Numbered from the stretch's first letter, positions 7,592 through 15,196 are shown. The stretch is 16,235 bases of DNA from JAWPNA01 sp045402695 (GCA_045402695.1 JAWPNA010000080.1:1-16235); one strand, 5' to 3'. Notes: a model not told the origin generated them from the letters alone. Numbers and translations: made by a program.

Positions 7592-9268
7592 CGAGGCCGC
7601 AAGCGTGGCTGGTCCGGATCGGTACCAAGGGGATCTCGAGCGCGACGCCAGCGGACCCTCCCCGACCATGAGAGGCAACAGGCGGAACCCCTCGCCCCGC
7701 ATCACCACCGCCCCGGCCGCCAACCCTTCGTCCAGCCTCACCTCGAACGCCCGCAGGTGCTGGCCCTCCGCCTCGACGACCTGAAGCGTCGCTCCTCGCC
7801 GCTCGATGCGCTCCAGCGGACGGGGCGCAGGCTGCTCCCCCAGGAAGGCACGCTCGATGTAGGAGTCGAGGTAAGGCGTCCCGACCGCGCGGATGCTCAC
7901 CCGGTCCGCGGCCGGGCGCTCGACGACCGAGCGGAAGTCCGGCTTGAGCCAGAGGAAGTGAGGGGCGACACTCAGGATCTCCACCTGCAGCCCTGGGCGC
8001 GCGAGGCGCAACGCGTGGGCGAAACCCAGCGCGCTCGCCGCGGGAAGATCGATCGCAAGGAGGGCGGTGGGACGCGGCGTCCGCTCGAGCGCCGCCATGG
8101 CGTCGTCGATGGAAAGGCGGGAGCGGTGTGTGAAGGCGCCGAACAGGAGCACCTTCGCAACCGTGATGATCAGGATGAGGGCCGCCATGGCGGCGGCCAC
8201 ACGTTTCGCCCTCGCCGATGTCCCGTCTCGGATCGCAGACGCACGCGCTCCGATGAGCAGGCAGTACCCGATCGACGGCACGTACAGGAATCGCTCGCCC
8301 GGGGAGATCGGCAGGACCGGCAGGAGGGTGATCGCCGTGGCGGCGAGGGCGAAGATCCGAAGCCTCCGGTCGCAGACGGAACGAGCGGAGGAGAACAAGA
8401 GCCCCGCCGCCGCCAGGGCCATCAGTCCGAGCAGCGCAAGGTGATCGCCCCAGAAAGGCTGGAAGACCACCGGGTCGGCCGGAATGAACATCACCAGGTC
8501 CGCCATGTACATGACCCCCCCGGAGAAAAAATTCCAGAGCATGTCGGGATCGCCGGGACCGTGCGCGAACGGATGAGGCGGAAGGCCCAGGCCGCCGACG
8601 AACGCGATCCGCAGGACCAGGTACCCCACGACAACAACGGCAGCCAGTACGGGCGCGACAAACCGCCGGCGGAGCGGCTCGCGGTCCGGGAAGCACAGGG
8701 TGTGCAGGAGGAGCACCGCCGGCAGCGTGAGCGCCATCTCCTTGGCGGCCAGGGCAAGGCCGCAGGCGAGGAGGCACAGGCCGAGCAATCCGGATCGGAG
8801 CCGGTCCGCGGCTCGTCCTCGCAGATAGAGCCAGATCGCGAGGGCGAAGCACAGGCCGGCCATGAGGTCCGTTCGTCCGGAGACCCAGAGGATCGCCTCC
8901 GTGTGACAGGGGTGGACCGCGAAGAGGGACGCCCCCGTCCGCGCCGCGAACTCTGAAGAAAGGAGACGGCGTGCGATGGCGAGGAACAGGAGAGTCGTGG
9001 CTGCATGCAGCAGGAGGTTGGTCAGATGGTAGCCCGCCGGGGAGAGGCCCCACAACGCGCGGTCCCAGAGGAAGGAGAAGACGACGAGCGGGCGGAAGTA
9101 GAGGATGGCGAGATCCGGCGCCGTCCACCAGGCGGCGGTGTCGGCGGCGCTCAGCACCCAGGAGCGCAGCGCCTTGTCCGCTGTATCGAGCCGCACTTCC
9201 TGGGCTCGCTCGATGTGGATGTAATCGTCCGCGAAGAACGGATCCCGCAGCGATGGTAGAAAGGGCAC
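6713..9268 (-). CDS. TMTC-like polytopic GT-C glycosyltransferase (C-terminal extension doubtful, start uncertain)
   Basis: A multi-pass inner-membrane protein resembling the TMTC/PMT (GT39-like) group, which use lipid-linked sugars on the external face. Seen are FFADDY (the GT-C Asp-Asp loop), YFRPLVVFSFLWDRALWGLSP followed by YHLTNLLLHAAT, HPCHTEAILWVSGRTDLMAG, LAAKEMALTLPAVLLLHTL, and PISPGERFLYVPSIGY. There are about ten further hydrophobic helices, then a soluble region from about residue 400. GTG 9268 is the first standard start, but the first membrane helix (RIVLILLAVVPFLPSL) begins upstream of it and a GGGAGG site precedes ATC codons at 9331-9326. Recognisable sequence fades near 7650. 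The frame has no stop until 6713, so the last roughly 290 residues are antisense to patatin and look non-biological (Arg/Glu/His-rich). Confidence 0.72.
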   Translation of the reverse strand: MPFLPSLRDPFFADDYIHIERAQEVRLDTADKALRSWVLSAADTAAWWTAPDLAILYFRPLVVFSFLWDRALWGLSPAGYHLTNLLLHAATTLLFLAIARRLLSSEFAARTGASLFAVHPCHTEAILWVSGRTDLMAGLCFALAIWLYLRGRAADRLRSGLLGLCLLACGLALAAKEMALTLPAVLLLHTLCFPDREPLRRRFVAPVLAAVVVVGYLVLRIAFVGGLGLPPHPFAHGPGDPDMLWNFFSGGVMYMADLVMFIPADPVVFQPFWGDHLALLGLMALAAAGLLFSSARSVCDRRLRIFALAATAITLLPVLPISPGERFLYVPSIGYCLLIGARASAIRDGTSARAKRVAAAMAALILIITVAKVLLFGAFTHRSRLSIDDAMAALERTPRPTALLAIDLPAASALGFAHALRLARPGLQVEILSVAPHFLWLKPDFRSVVERPAADRVSIRAVGTPYLDSYIERAFLGEQPAPRPLERIERRGATLQVVEAEGQHLRAFEVRLDEGLAAGAVVMRGEGFRLLPLMVGEGPLASRSRSPWYRSGPATLAASSGVRRFGGMGRDKPQLGVRSTRFAQQPESRSSAGVKQPGRETPAVEEGAAREGVRAKEVDRNVRMPAAEMLDFILIVAPVLGEPRDVHGEDLLRLERRLEQCFHRKAVYGSAVRQVEHPPSALASPGRKDTGDGNGAAHGVREAHDGTLTVADDPLVAEPVPGHDADPRHAMVQPLERSTGQPFHIVGNTPCAVPQPLTDLPRKPAQQGPREEVIRWEVQSRFAHRGEVHPDSHVEPDHRRAHAGPDHLGDPEAVLRHDLEHTHVRDAAHAARPQNDAQQPVRAETRRVSCR

Positions 9269-9325
9269 GACAGCGAGCAGGATGAGGACGATCCGGAAGC
9301 GTGCGCCGCGCTGCGGTCCCCGAAC

Positions 9326-9341
9326 GATGATCGCGCCTCCC
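9326..9341 (-). promoter_or_regulatory. Ribosome binding site followed by ATC codons, possible non-canonical start
   Basis: On the minus strand GGGAGG (9341-9336) is followed by two in-frame ATC codons (9331-9329 and 9328-9326). The second has an ideal 7-nt spacing. An in-frame TAA lies just upstream (9361-9359), and no ATG, GTG or TTG occurs in frame before GTG 9268, which has no Shine-Dalgarno site. Confidence 0.4.
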
Positions 9342-9393
9342 TGGTGTGGTGCCGTGAGTTAGGCCGCCGTCTCCGGCGTTCGCGGGCGGGATC

Positions 9394-9399
9394 AGTATA
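9394..9399 (-). promoter_or_regulatory. Candidate -10 element for the TMTC-like gene
   Basis: TATACT on the minus strand (5/6 of the sigma-70 -10 consensus) lies about 65 nt upstream of the putative ATC start. No good -35 hexamer is visible at 16-18 nt. Confidence 0.3.
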
Positions 9400-9424
9400 G
9401 CGTCGCGGCGCGCACCAGATCGGC

Positions 9425-9453
9425 TTGTCCGAGATGGTGGCTGGACGTACACT
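9425..9453 (+). promoter_or_regulatory. Candidate sigma-70 promoter of the sulfatase-fold gene
   Basis: TTGTCC (9425-9430), a 17-bp spacer and TACACT (9448-9453), each 4/6 of consensus with ideal spacing. It would give a leader of about 40 nt before ATG 9502. Confidence 0.38.
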
Positions 9454-9501
9454 TCGCGCCTACGGGCGCGGCGGCCGAGGCGCGGAGGGGTGGCGGGCTC
9501 G

Positions 9502-11478
9502 ATGCAGGATCGTGCGTTCTCCCCGGGAGCGGTGCTGCGGCGCGGGCTCTGTATCGGCGCGTCCTACGGAGTCGGATACCTCGCCTGCGAGCTGCTCGGC
9601 GCCTTGGCTGTCATGCGCCGGATCGGGGCGGCGCCGATGCTGGAGCTCGTCACCGCGGATCTGCCGCACTATGTCCTCGGCTACCTCCTGTTCGGCGCCG
9701 CCTGGGGCGTCGTGCTGGCACCGCCGGCCTGGTGGCTCCGGCGCCGGCTTCCCTCGCTGGTCGCGTGGGGCCCGGGTGTTGACTGTTTCCTTCTCGCCTG
9801 CGCCTTCACCGGCGTCGCCTACTGGTGGAATCCAGAGGCGATCCTTGATCGCCGGGTCTACGCACTCATCGCATTCTGCACTCCCCTGCTGGTGGTCCCG
9901 TCGCTGCTGTTGGTTCGCTGGCTCGGCGGCAGACTGCGGCGCGCGCCGCCCAGCGGCAGGATCGCCGCCGTCGCGGCAGCGTCGGCGATCGCGGCCTGTG
10001 GGGCCTGGTGGCTTCTGAGTCCGGGCCCCCACACGAACGCGAGCCGGAGATCCGGCACCAAGGGACCCAACGTCGTTCTCATCGTGATCGACACGCTGCG
10101 ACGGGACCATGTGTCCGCGTACGGATACGGTAGGGAGACCACGCCGAACATCGACCTTCTGGCTCGACAGGGAGCGCTGGTGGAGAACGCCGTCGCGCCC
10201 GAGGCATGGACGCTCCCGTCGCACGCATCGATGCTGACCGGGCTCATGCCACAGGAGCACCAGGCCCACGTCGCCCACCCGTACCTGGACAAGACGTACC
10301 GGACCTTAGCTGAGGCGCTGGCCGAGGCCGGGTACAGCACCGCGGCCTTTTCCGCCAACCCCTGGGTGAGCCGCATCTCCGGGCTCGAACAGGGGTTCCA
10401 GGTGAATCGCTACCTCGGCGTGGAGGCGGCGGCCGGATTCCTGTTTCTGAACCTGGCCAGGAGACGGATCGAGGAGACGGACCTCGGAGGCGGCGCGGTT
10501 ACCGGCGCGCTGCTCGACTGGGTGGAGGAGGCCGCGGCGTCCAGAAAACCGTTTTTCGCCTTCGCCAACTATATGGAGGTGCACGAACCATACGGCTCCG
10601 TGCCCGAGCCGTACTTCTCATCCTTCCTCTCCTCTCGCTTGCCGCGCGACATCGGTCGGGAATGGGTCCGTCAGACGCTGAGGTTCCTGTGCGCCAAGTG
10701 CGTTCCCGGCGAGGTCGAAGGATTCCTCTGCCGGGACGGCCGGTGGCGCGCGACCGACATGAGGCTCTCAGACACCATCGATCTTTACGACGCCGGCGTC
10801 CGGTACGTGGATCACCAGGTCGGGCGCGTCATCCAGAGGCTGCGGGATCTCGGCGTGCTCGATCGCACACTGCTGATCGTCACCTCGGACCATGGGGAGA
10901 TGCTGGGCGAGGGCGGCCGCATCGGTCACGGCAACCACCTCTACAACTCGGTCCTCGACGTTCCGCTGGTGTTGCGATATCCCCCGACCTTTCCCGCGGG
11001 CACGCGGTACCCGCACCCCGTCAGCCTGGTGGACGTGATGCCCACGGTCGAGGAGATCACGGGCACCCCGAGCCCAGGCTACTCCTACGCCCGCGGCCTG
11101 CTCGCCAGCGGCTCTACCCGAGGGCGCGCCGGCATCATCGCCGAGCACATCCCCATGGCAGACGAGAGCGCCTGGCGGGCCCTGGGCAGACTCATGGGCT
11201 GCGACCTCAGCGTGCTTGGTCTCGCCAGCGCCTCGATCCAGGAGGGCGCCGCCAAGCTCATCTGGAAGGCCGACGGTGCCAGCGAGCTGTACGACCTGGA
11301 ATCAGACCCAGCCGAGGAAGTCAATCTGATCGGCCGCGACCCTGCGCGCGCGGGCGAGCTCGGAGCGCGGCTTCGCGAGCAGTTGGCGCGGCTTCGGAAG
11401 GGTGCGATCGAAGGCGCGCCGCCGGAGCTTGACGAGCCGACCCGACGGGCGCTCCGGTCCCTGGGCTATGTTCAGTGA
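9502..11478 (+). CDS. Membrane-anchored sulfatase-fold (alkaline phosphatase superfamily) enzyme with Thr nucleophile
   Basis: A 658-residue protein. Residues 1-175 carry about four transmembrane helices, and the remainder is a sulfatase-family domain expected outside the inner membrane. Metal-site motifs are VVLIVIDTLRRDH (Asp197) and TSDHGEMLGE (Asp463/His464), and GHGNHLYN adds His476. The nucleophile region reads WTLPSHASMLTG, with Thr237 where true sulfatases have the formylglycine Cys/Ser of CxPSR. It therefore more likely transfers or hydrolyses a phosphate, phosphonate or phospho-alcohol group (as phosphoethanolamine- or phosphoglycerol-transferases do) than a sulfate ester. The C-terminal YDLESDPAEEVNL is the usual family ending. 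ATG 9502 is preferred over GTG 9490, which would overlap the GGAGGGG site. The stop lies 2 nt from the end of the convergent beta-helix gene. Substrate unknown; a surface glycolipid is a reasonable guess. Confidence 0.8.
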   Translation: MQDRAFSPGAVLRRGLCIGASYGVGYLACELLGALAVMRRIGAAPMLELVTADLPHYVLGYLLFGAAWGVVLAPPAWWLRRRLPSLVAWGPGVDCFLLACAFTGVAYWWNPEAILDRRVYALIAFCTPLLVVPSLLLVRWLGGRLRRAPPSGRIAAVAAASAIAACGAWWLLSPGPHTNASRRSGTKGPNVVLIVIDTLRRDHVSAYGYGRETTPNIDLLARQGALVENAVAPEAWTLPSHASMLTGLMPQEHQAHVAHPYLDKTYRTLAEALAEAGYSTAAFSANPWVSRISGLEQGFQVNRYLGVEAAAGFLFLNLARRRIEETDLGGGAVTGALLDWVEEAAASRKPFFAFANYMEVHEPYGSVPEPYFSSFLSSRLPRDIGREWVRQTLRFLCAKCVPGEVEGFLCRDGRWRATDMRLSDTIDLYDAGVRYVDHQVGRVIQRLRDLGVLDRTLLIVTSDHGEMLGEGGRIGHGNHLYNSVLDVPLVLRYPPTFPAGTRYPHPVSLVDVMPTVEEITGTPSPGYSYARGLLASGSTRGRAGIIAEHIPMADESAWRALGRLMGCDLSVLGLASASIQEGAAKLIWKADGASELYDLESDPAEEVNLIGRDPARAGELGARLREQLARLRKGAIEGAPPELDEPTRRALRSLGYVQ

Positions 11479-11480
11479 TC

Positions 11481-12761
11481 CTAGTGTGCCGGCTTCTTCC
11501 CGCGCAGCGGTTCGACGATCCCGCCGCGGTCGACCAGGAAGCCGTCGGTCGGAAGCCCCGGCGCTAAGTCCTTGATCGACTTCATGTCGGTCAGGATGCG
11601 GTAGTCGTTCGGAATCGCGCGTCCGGGCTCCAAGCGCGTCATGCCGGAAACCAGCACCCGGTGCCCGATACAACACCCCAGGAACGGCATGCCGGTATCG
11701 ATCAGCCGGCCGCGATGGCGCACCTTTACCGTCCCGGAGAACTTCATGTCGAGCGGCCGGAAGCTGCCTGCGAGGAAGGCCCGCTGGCCGATCACGCCGG
11801 TCTGGATCCAGGTGAAGACCGCCTCGGGATAGGCCAGGGCCAGCTTCACGATGCCACTCTGATTGATGATCACGCCGTCGCCCAAGATCGAGAGATCGAC
11901 CACCGAGTGCTCCATGACTCTGACGCCGTGGCCGAGGATGCTGCCGCGTACCACGCACTGGGGCCCGATCTCGACGTTGTCGCCCAGGATGGAGGCTTCA
12001 ACCACCGCCGAGGGATGGATCCGGCAGCGCCGCCCGCGGCGCACCACGTGACGCGCCAGGGAGCTGGACAGCCGGTACGGAGCCGCGCTGCGGGCGGTCG
12101 CCAGGGCCAGCAGTGCCCGCCAGCCCAGCCACGGCCACCACGCTGGAGTTCGCGCCATCTCCATCAGTGCCACGACGATCGCGCAGAGGTTCGCGAGCCA
12201 CAGGTGGACCCAACTGCTGAGCTCCAGAACCACATGATCGGTGATCGGCACCACCTGGTCCGGCATCGTGGGTATCCGTGACGAGAAGGGGATGGTGATC
12301 TCCTTCCCGCGCACATCCAGCACCAGCGGGATTGCCGCTGCCAGCAAAGGCCAAACGCCCTCGCCCACGCGCCGCACCCAGAACACCCCGTACAAGACCA
12401 CGTCGCGTTCGTCATGACGAGCGGAGGGCTGCTCCCCGGTGAACGCGGAGATGGCCGTGAACGCGCTGCTTTCGAGCGCGAGACGGTAGCAGCCGGGCCG
12501 GCTCCGTGCCTCCTGCCGGGCGCGCGCCAGGAACCGCCGGAGCAGCGGCCAACTGATGTACACGTTGTCGTGGAAAAGCAGGAACTCGCCGTCGTCAATG
12601 GCGCTCGGATCGTCGGTGGTGCCGAGCTCGAATCCGGCGCGCTCCATCAGCCGCCGCTGCTGTTCGGACAGAGGGACGTTGGCGATCGGCGCATCGAGGA
12701 CCGGGTCGCCCAGCGACTCGAGGGTGGTGCCGCGCGACCAGCGCCACGCCCGAGACCTCAC
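11481..12761 (-). CDS. Left-handed beta-helix (hexapeptide-repeat) protein of unknown function
   Basis: A 426-residue protein. Hexapeptide repeats run from about residue 248 to 305: IHPSAVVEASILGDNVEIGP, then CVVRGSILGHGVRV and SVVDLSILGDGVIIN. These are the coils found in acyltransferases and in the C-terminal domains of sugar nucleotidyltransferases. A hydrophobic stretch at about 188-222 may be one or two membrane or membrane-associated helices. The N-terminal 180 residues contain FLLFHDNVYISWPLLRRFL but no GxGTRL nucleotidyltransferase loop, so I cannot name that domain. GTG 12761 overlaps the TGA of the upstream acyltransferase gene (GTGA), so translation is probably coupled and the two proteins may work on one product. 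Acetyl or acyl transfer to a sugar is possible, but the catalytic His is not identified. Confidence 0.75.
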   Translation of the reverse strand: MRSRAWRWSRGTTLESLGDPVLDAPIANVPLSEQQRRLMERAGFELGTTDDPSAIDDGEFLLFHDNVYISWPLLRRFLARARQEARSRPGCYRLALESSAFTAISAFTGEQPSARHDERDVVLYGVFWVRRVGEGVWPLLAAAIPLVLDVRGKEITIPFSSRIPTMPDQVVPITDHVVLELSSWVHLWLANLCAIVVALMEMARTPAWWPWLGWRALLALATARSAAPYRLSSSLARHVVRRGRRCRIHPSAVVEASILGDNVEIGPQCVVRGSILGHGVRVMEHSVVDLSILGDGVIINQSGIVKLALAYPEAVFTWIQTGVIGQRAFLAGSFRPLDMKFSGTVKVRHRGRLIDTGMPFLGCCIGHRVLVSGMTRLEPGRAIPNDYRILTDMKSIKDLAPGLPTDGFLVDRGGIVEPLRGKKPAH

Positions 12762-14155
12762 GGCCGGCTCTCGTTCCGGGCCGCATATCCCCGGAGGGCC
12801 GCCTCGACGAGCTCCAGCAGTCGATCCGCCTCGGCGACCTTGAGCGCGCTCTCAAAAAACGACAGGCACAAGAAAACGGCACCACCCACGGAGACCGCGG
12901 TGTGCAGCGCTCCGACGCCCGCTGGAGGGCGCACGAAGCCGTAGGCCGCGACGATCCGCCCCTGCGGCAGGGACAGGCGAGCAGCGGGCAGACGTCCGAG
13001 GTTCGAGATCACCAGCGAGTCGGCGGTGCGGGGTCTGCGGACCAGCGGGATCACCAGCCGCCGGGCCAGGGCCTCGGGCAGGCACAGAAGCCCTGCGCAG
13101 AGGGCAATCCCCTCGGCCACGCGCTGCTCTCTGCACTCGTCCACCTGCCTCTGGATCGTGCGCAGCAGGGCCTCGGGATCCTCGCGGTCCGCGGGGCGTG
13201 CCCAGATGGGGAAGGCCGAAGATTGATTGTCGAAGCTCGTCCGCTCGGCGCGGGTCTTTCGCAGGCTCTGATTGACCATGAAGCGCAGGGTGCCGCATCG
13301 CTTCCCCCGCTGGGCCTTCCAGCGATCGATGGCAACCGACCAGGCGGCCAGCAGCAGGTCGTTGAAGCTCACGCTCCGATCCCCAGCGACCTGATGCACC
13401 GGACGCATGGACGTCAGGTCCACGCGGCGAAACGCGCACCCGACTTCACCTTCGGGCGGCTTGCGGAAATCGTGCAGGTGGTCCGGAACCGCGAACCGGA
13501 TCCAGACGCCGCGACGCCAGAGGAAGTGAACGAGATTCCACAGCAGGTGCGGGCGGGACCACCCACTCGCAGGCTTTCGCACCGACTTCTCCTCGCCGAC
13601 GGTGGGCCGGCCGCCGTAGAAGCGAAACAGATCCGCCAGGAAGTTGAGCGTTCCGACGCCGTCGCCCAAGGCGTGATGGAAGCGGAAGGCCAGGAGCCCC
13701 CCGGTATAGGGAGCCGGATACCAGTGCAGCTCCGTGAGGGGTCCCCGCTCCAGATCGACGGGAACGCGCTGGAGCTGCGCGATGGTGCGCGCGATGGAGG
13801 TGGGATCGCCGGGAAACTCCTCCGGCAGGTGGACCCGGCAGGTCGTGGCGGCGCTGTCCGGGTCGGGTTCCCAGAACAGGCGATCGCCGAAACGGCCGCG
13901 CTCGCGGCGCAGCCGGCAGACGGCGCGGGTGTGCCGCGACACCGTGTGCCGCAGCGCTGCCGAGAGGCGATCGGGATCGAGCCACTCCCCTTCGATGGCG
14001 AAAGCCCAGAGGCCGGTCACCGGCGGACCGGTCCCCTCGATCAGGAGAAAGAACCGGTCCTGAGGAGGGACGGGGGTGGACCGCAGCGCATGGTCGTCGG
14101 TGCCAGGATCCGCCAAATCCAGCGTCACCGGCGTCGTGGAAGTGTGGTCGGCCAT
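12758..14155 (-). CDS. WS/DGAT-like acyltransferase with HHxxxDG motif
   Basis: A 465-residue CoA-dependent acyltransferase of the superfamily that includes wax ester synthase/diacylglycerol acyltransferases, PapA proteins and NRPS condensation domains. The catalytic motif HHALGDG is at residues 160-166. SFNDLLLAAWSVAIDRW matches the conserved Asn-Asp helix, and SLVISNLGRLP matches the SN(L/V)G strand near the C-terminus. The length is normal for the family. It would esterify an alcohol, possibly one made by the operon's reductase, or acylate a glycolipid. The open frame extends to 14221, but ATG 14155 is chosen because an extended -10 element lies about 30 nt upstream. GAGG sits only 2 nt before it, an unusually short spacing. 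Coupled by a GTGA overlap to the downstream beta-helix gene. Confidence 0.85.
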   Translation of the reverse strand: MADHTSTTPVTLDLADPGTDDHALRSTPVPPQDRFFLLIEGTGPPVTGLWAFAIEGEWLDPDRLSAALRHTVSRHTRAVCRLRRERGRFGDRLFWEPDPDSAATTCRVHLPEEFPGDPTSIARTIAQLQRVPVDLERGPLTELHWYPAPYTGGLLAFRFHHALGDGVGTLNFLADLFRFYGGRPTVGEEKSVRKPASGWSRPHLLWNLVHFLWRRGVWIRFAVPDHLHDFRKPPEGEVGCAFRRVDLTSMRPVHQVAGDRSVSFNDLLLAAWSVAIDRWKAQRGKRCGTLRFMVNQSLRKTRAERTSFDNQSSAFPIWARPADREDPEALLRTIQRQVDECREQRVAEGIALCAGLLCLPEALARRLVIPLVRRPRTADSLVISNLGRLPAARLSLPQGRIVAAYGFVRPPAGVGALHTAVSVGGAVFLCLSFFESALKVAEADRLLELVEAALRGYAARNESRP

Positions 14156-14186
14156 GACCTCGAAGGCCAGCAGATGAAGGCGCGGG

Positions 14187-14195
14187 ATTCTATCA
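14187..14195 (-). promoter_or_regulatory. Extended -10 promoter element for the acyltransferase pair
   Basis: On the minus strand TGATAGAAT matches TGnTATAAT with one mismatch. No clear -35 is seen, as expected for an extended -10 promoter. Transcription would start near 14180, about 25 nt before ATG 14155. The rest of the 14156-14322 gap shows no clear terminator. Confidence 0.42.
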
Positions 14196-14322
14196 CAGGC
14201 CCGCGCTCGGCTCTGCCTCACCCTGGAAGTGTGTCCGGGCCCCGCACAGCGGCCGCCAGGTTCATCCGGAGCGCACTGAGCAGAGCATCACGCTTGACCC
14301 GCGGGCTCGAGGCAGGTCCGGA

Positions 14323-14673
14323 TCAACTCCCGAGCAAGCCCGCGAACCCTTCCTTGGGGAACCCTACGTAGATCGTGTCTCCTACGCGCATCGTGGGGGC
14401 GCGCAGGTTGCCGGTTGGCCCCAGCATCAGGGAAAGGATCTCGGCGTCCGGAGGGTTCTTCCGCAAGTCCAGCTCGGTGACCTTGGTCCCCTTGGCCGCC
14501 ACGAGCCGTCTGGCCCCGCGCGCCATGGCCAGCGCCTGCTTCTTTCCCTGAGGGTTGCGGCTGGCGAGCACCTCTTCGTTCACCTTCACCTTCTTGCGCT
14601 CGAGAAACTCCCGAGCCCGCCCGCAGGTCATTCAGCCATTGCGGTGGTACAGCCAGTCGATCGTCGTGGACAT
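14323..14673 (-). CDS. ArsC/Spx-family thioredoxin-fold selenoprotein with UxxC active site (in-frame TGA at codon 14)
   Basis: Read through TGA 14634-14632, this is a 116-residue protein, the normal ArsC/Spx length. Codons 1-13 give MSTTIDWLYHRNG, codon 14 is TGA, then MTCGRAREFLERKK. That matches the ArsC/Spx opening (beta-strand, x4, Cys-x-x-Cys, then R-A-x-x-x-L) with TGA exactly at the catalytic Cys position, giving Sec14-Met-Thr-Cys17. LRAPTMRVGDTIYVGF near the C-terminus carries the cis-Pro and Arg of the family. ATG 14673 has GGAGG 5 nt upstream, whereas ATG 14631 just after the TGA has no ribosome site and would lack the nucleophile. A hairpin with SECIS features follows the TGA. TGA also ends this gene and at least seven others here, so it is not globally reassigned. 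Likely role: thiol/selenol redox or arsenate-type reduction in the cytoplasm. It lies 58 nt downstream of the universal stress gene. Confidence 0.85.
14598..14616 (-). promoter_or_regulatory. Candidate bacterial SECIS hairpin
   Basis: The mRNA from +16 to +34 after the UGA folds as an 8-bp stem (GCUCGGGA with UCUCGAGC, one G-U pair) around the 3-nt loop GUU. The loop begins with G at +24. Bacterial SECIS elements are expected just downstream of the UGA with a G in the first loop positions, and both conditions are met. Confidence 0.6.
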
Positions 14674-14692
14674 CCTCTCCTCCGAGCTCACG

Positions 14693-14708
14693 TGGCGCTG
14701 TGGCGCTG
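14693..14708. repeat. 8-bp tandem direct repeat
   Basis: TGGCGCTG occurs twice head-to-tail in the 58-bp gap between the universal stress gene and the selenoprotein gene. Function unknown; it could be chance in G+C-rich DNA. Confidence 0.4.
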
Positions 14709-14731
14709 ATTGTACCAGACGCGAGGTTGTC

Positions 14732-15196
14732 TCAGAGCGCCAAGGCGGCGCGATCCCGCACGATCTCGACCGAGCATTTCGCGTGCAGCGCCACCGCGTG
14801 CGAGACCGAGCCGAGCCAAAGGCGCTTGAGGTTCCTGTACCCGTGCGAGCCGAGGACCACCAGATCGGCTTCCCACTTCTCGGCCTCCTGAAGGATGACC
14901 TCCTTGGGCAGACCCGTGATGATCTCCGTGGTGGGCTGAAGCTTCGGCCCCACCGCGGAGCGCAGTCGCGTGAGCGCTTTCTCGATTGCGACGCTTGCCC
15001 GGTTCTTTCCCGCCTGCTCGAGCAGTTCGTAGTAGTCGCTGGGCGGGCCCCACGTGTCAGGGATGGCCGTGATGGGCGGCGGCTCCACCACCGAGATGAT
15101 CTTCAATTGGCTGCCCTCCGGCCAGGGCCGCCTGGCCACCTCGTTGACGGCCACCTCGCTGCACGTCGACCCGTCCACTGCCAGCAGTATCTTCAT
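14732..15196 (-). CDS. Universal stress protein (UspA family, ATP-binding type)
   Basis: A 154-residue cytoplasmic stress protein with the HUP/Usp alpha-beta fold. It opens with MKILLAVDGSTCSE, whose Asp binds adenine in ATP-type Usps. It ends with GSHGYRNLKRLWLGSVSHAV, the full G-x2-G-x9-GS nucleotide motif, followed by CSVEIVR. It therefore belongs to the ATP-binding class rather than the UspA type without nucleotide. ATG 15196 is chosen over TTG 15202 because AGGGAGG lies 6 nt upstream of the ATG. A close match to a sigma-54 promoter lies about 50 nt upstream and an NtrC-type activator is the next gene up. The selenoprotein gene follows on the same strand, so the two are probably co-induced. 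Confidence 0.93.
   Translation of the reverse strand: MKILLAVDGSTCSEVAVNEVARRPWPEGSQLKIISVVEPPPITAIPDTWGPPSDYYELLEQAGKNRASVAIEKALTRLRSAVGPKLQPTTEIITGLPKEVILQEAEKWEADLVVLGSHGYRNLKRLWLGSVSHAVALHAKCSVEIVRDRAALAL

Noticed and set aside
7485..9452. A 655-residue minus-strand open frame over the TMTC-like gene
   Set aside because: It is Arg/Pro/Ala-rich with no domain pattern, while the overlapping frame holds the membrane helices and GT-C motifs. It is a G+C-driven shadow.
12902..14371. A 489-residue plus-strand open frame opposite the WS/DGAT-like gene
   Set aside because: Low-complexity Arg/Gly/Glu composition and no motifs. The minus strand carries HHxxxDG and other family motifs.
14323..14631. 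A shorter 102-residue protein starting at ATG 14631, just after the TGA
   Set aside because: It has no ribosome binding site, loses the first beta-strand and the active-site position, and leaves an upstream ATG with a good GGAGG site unexplained.
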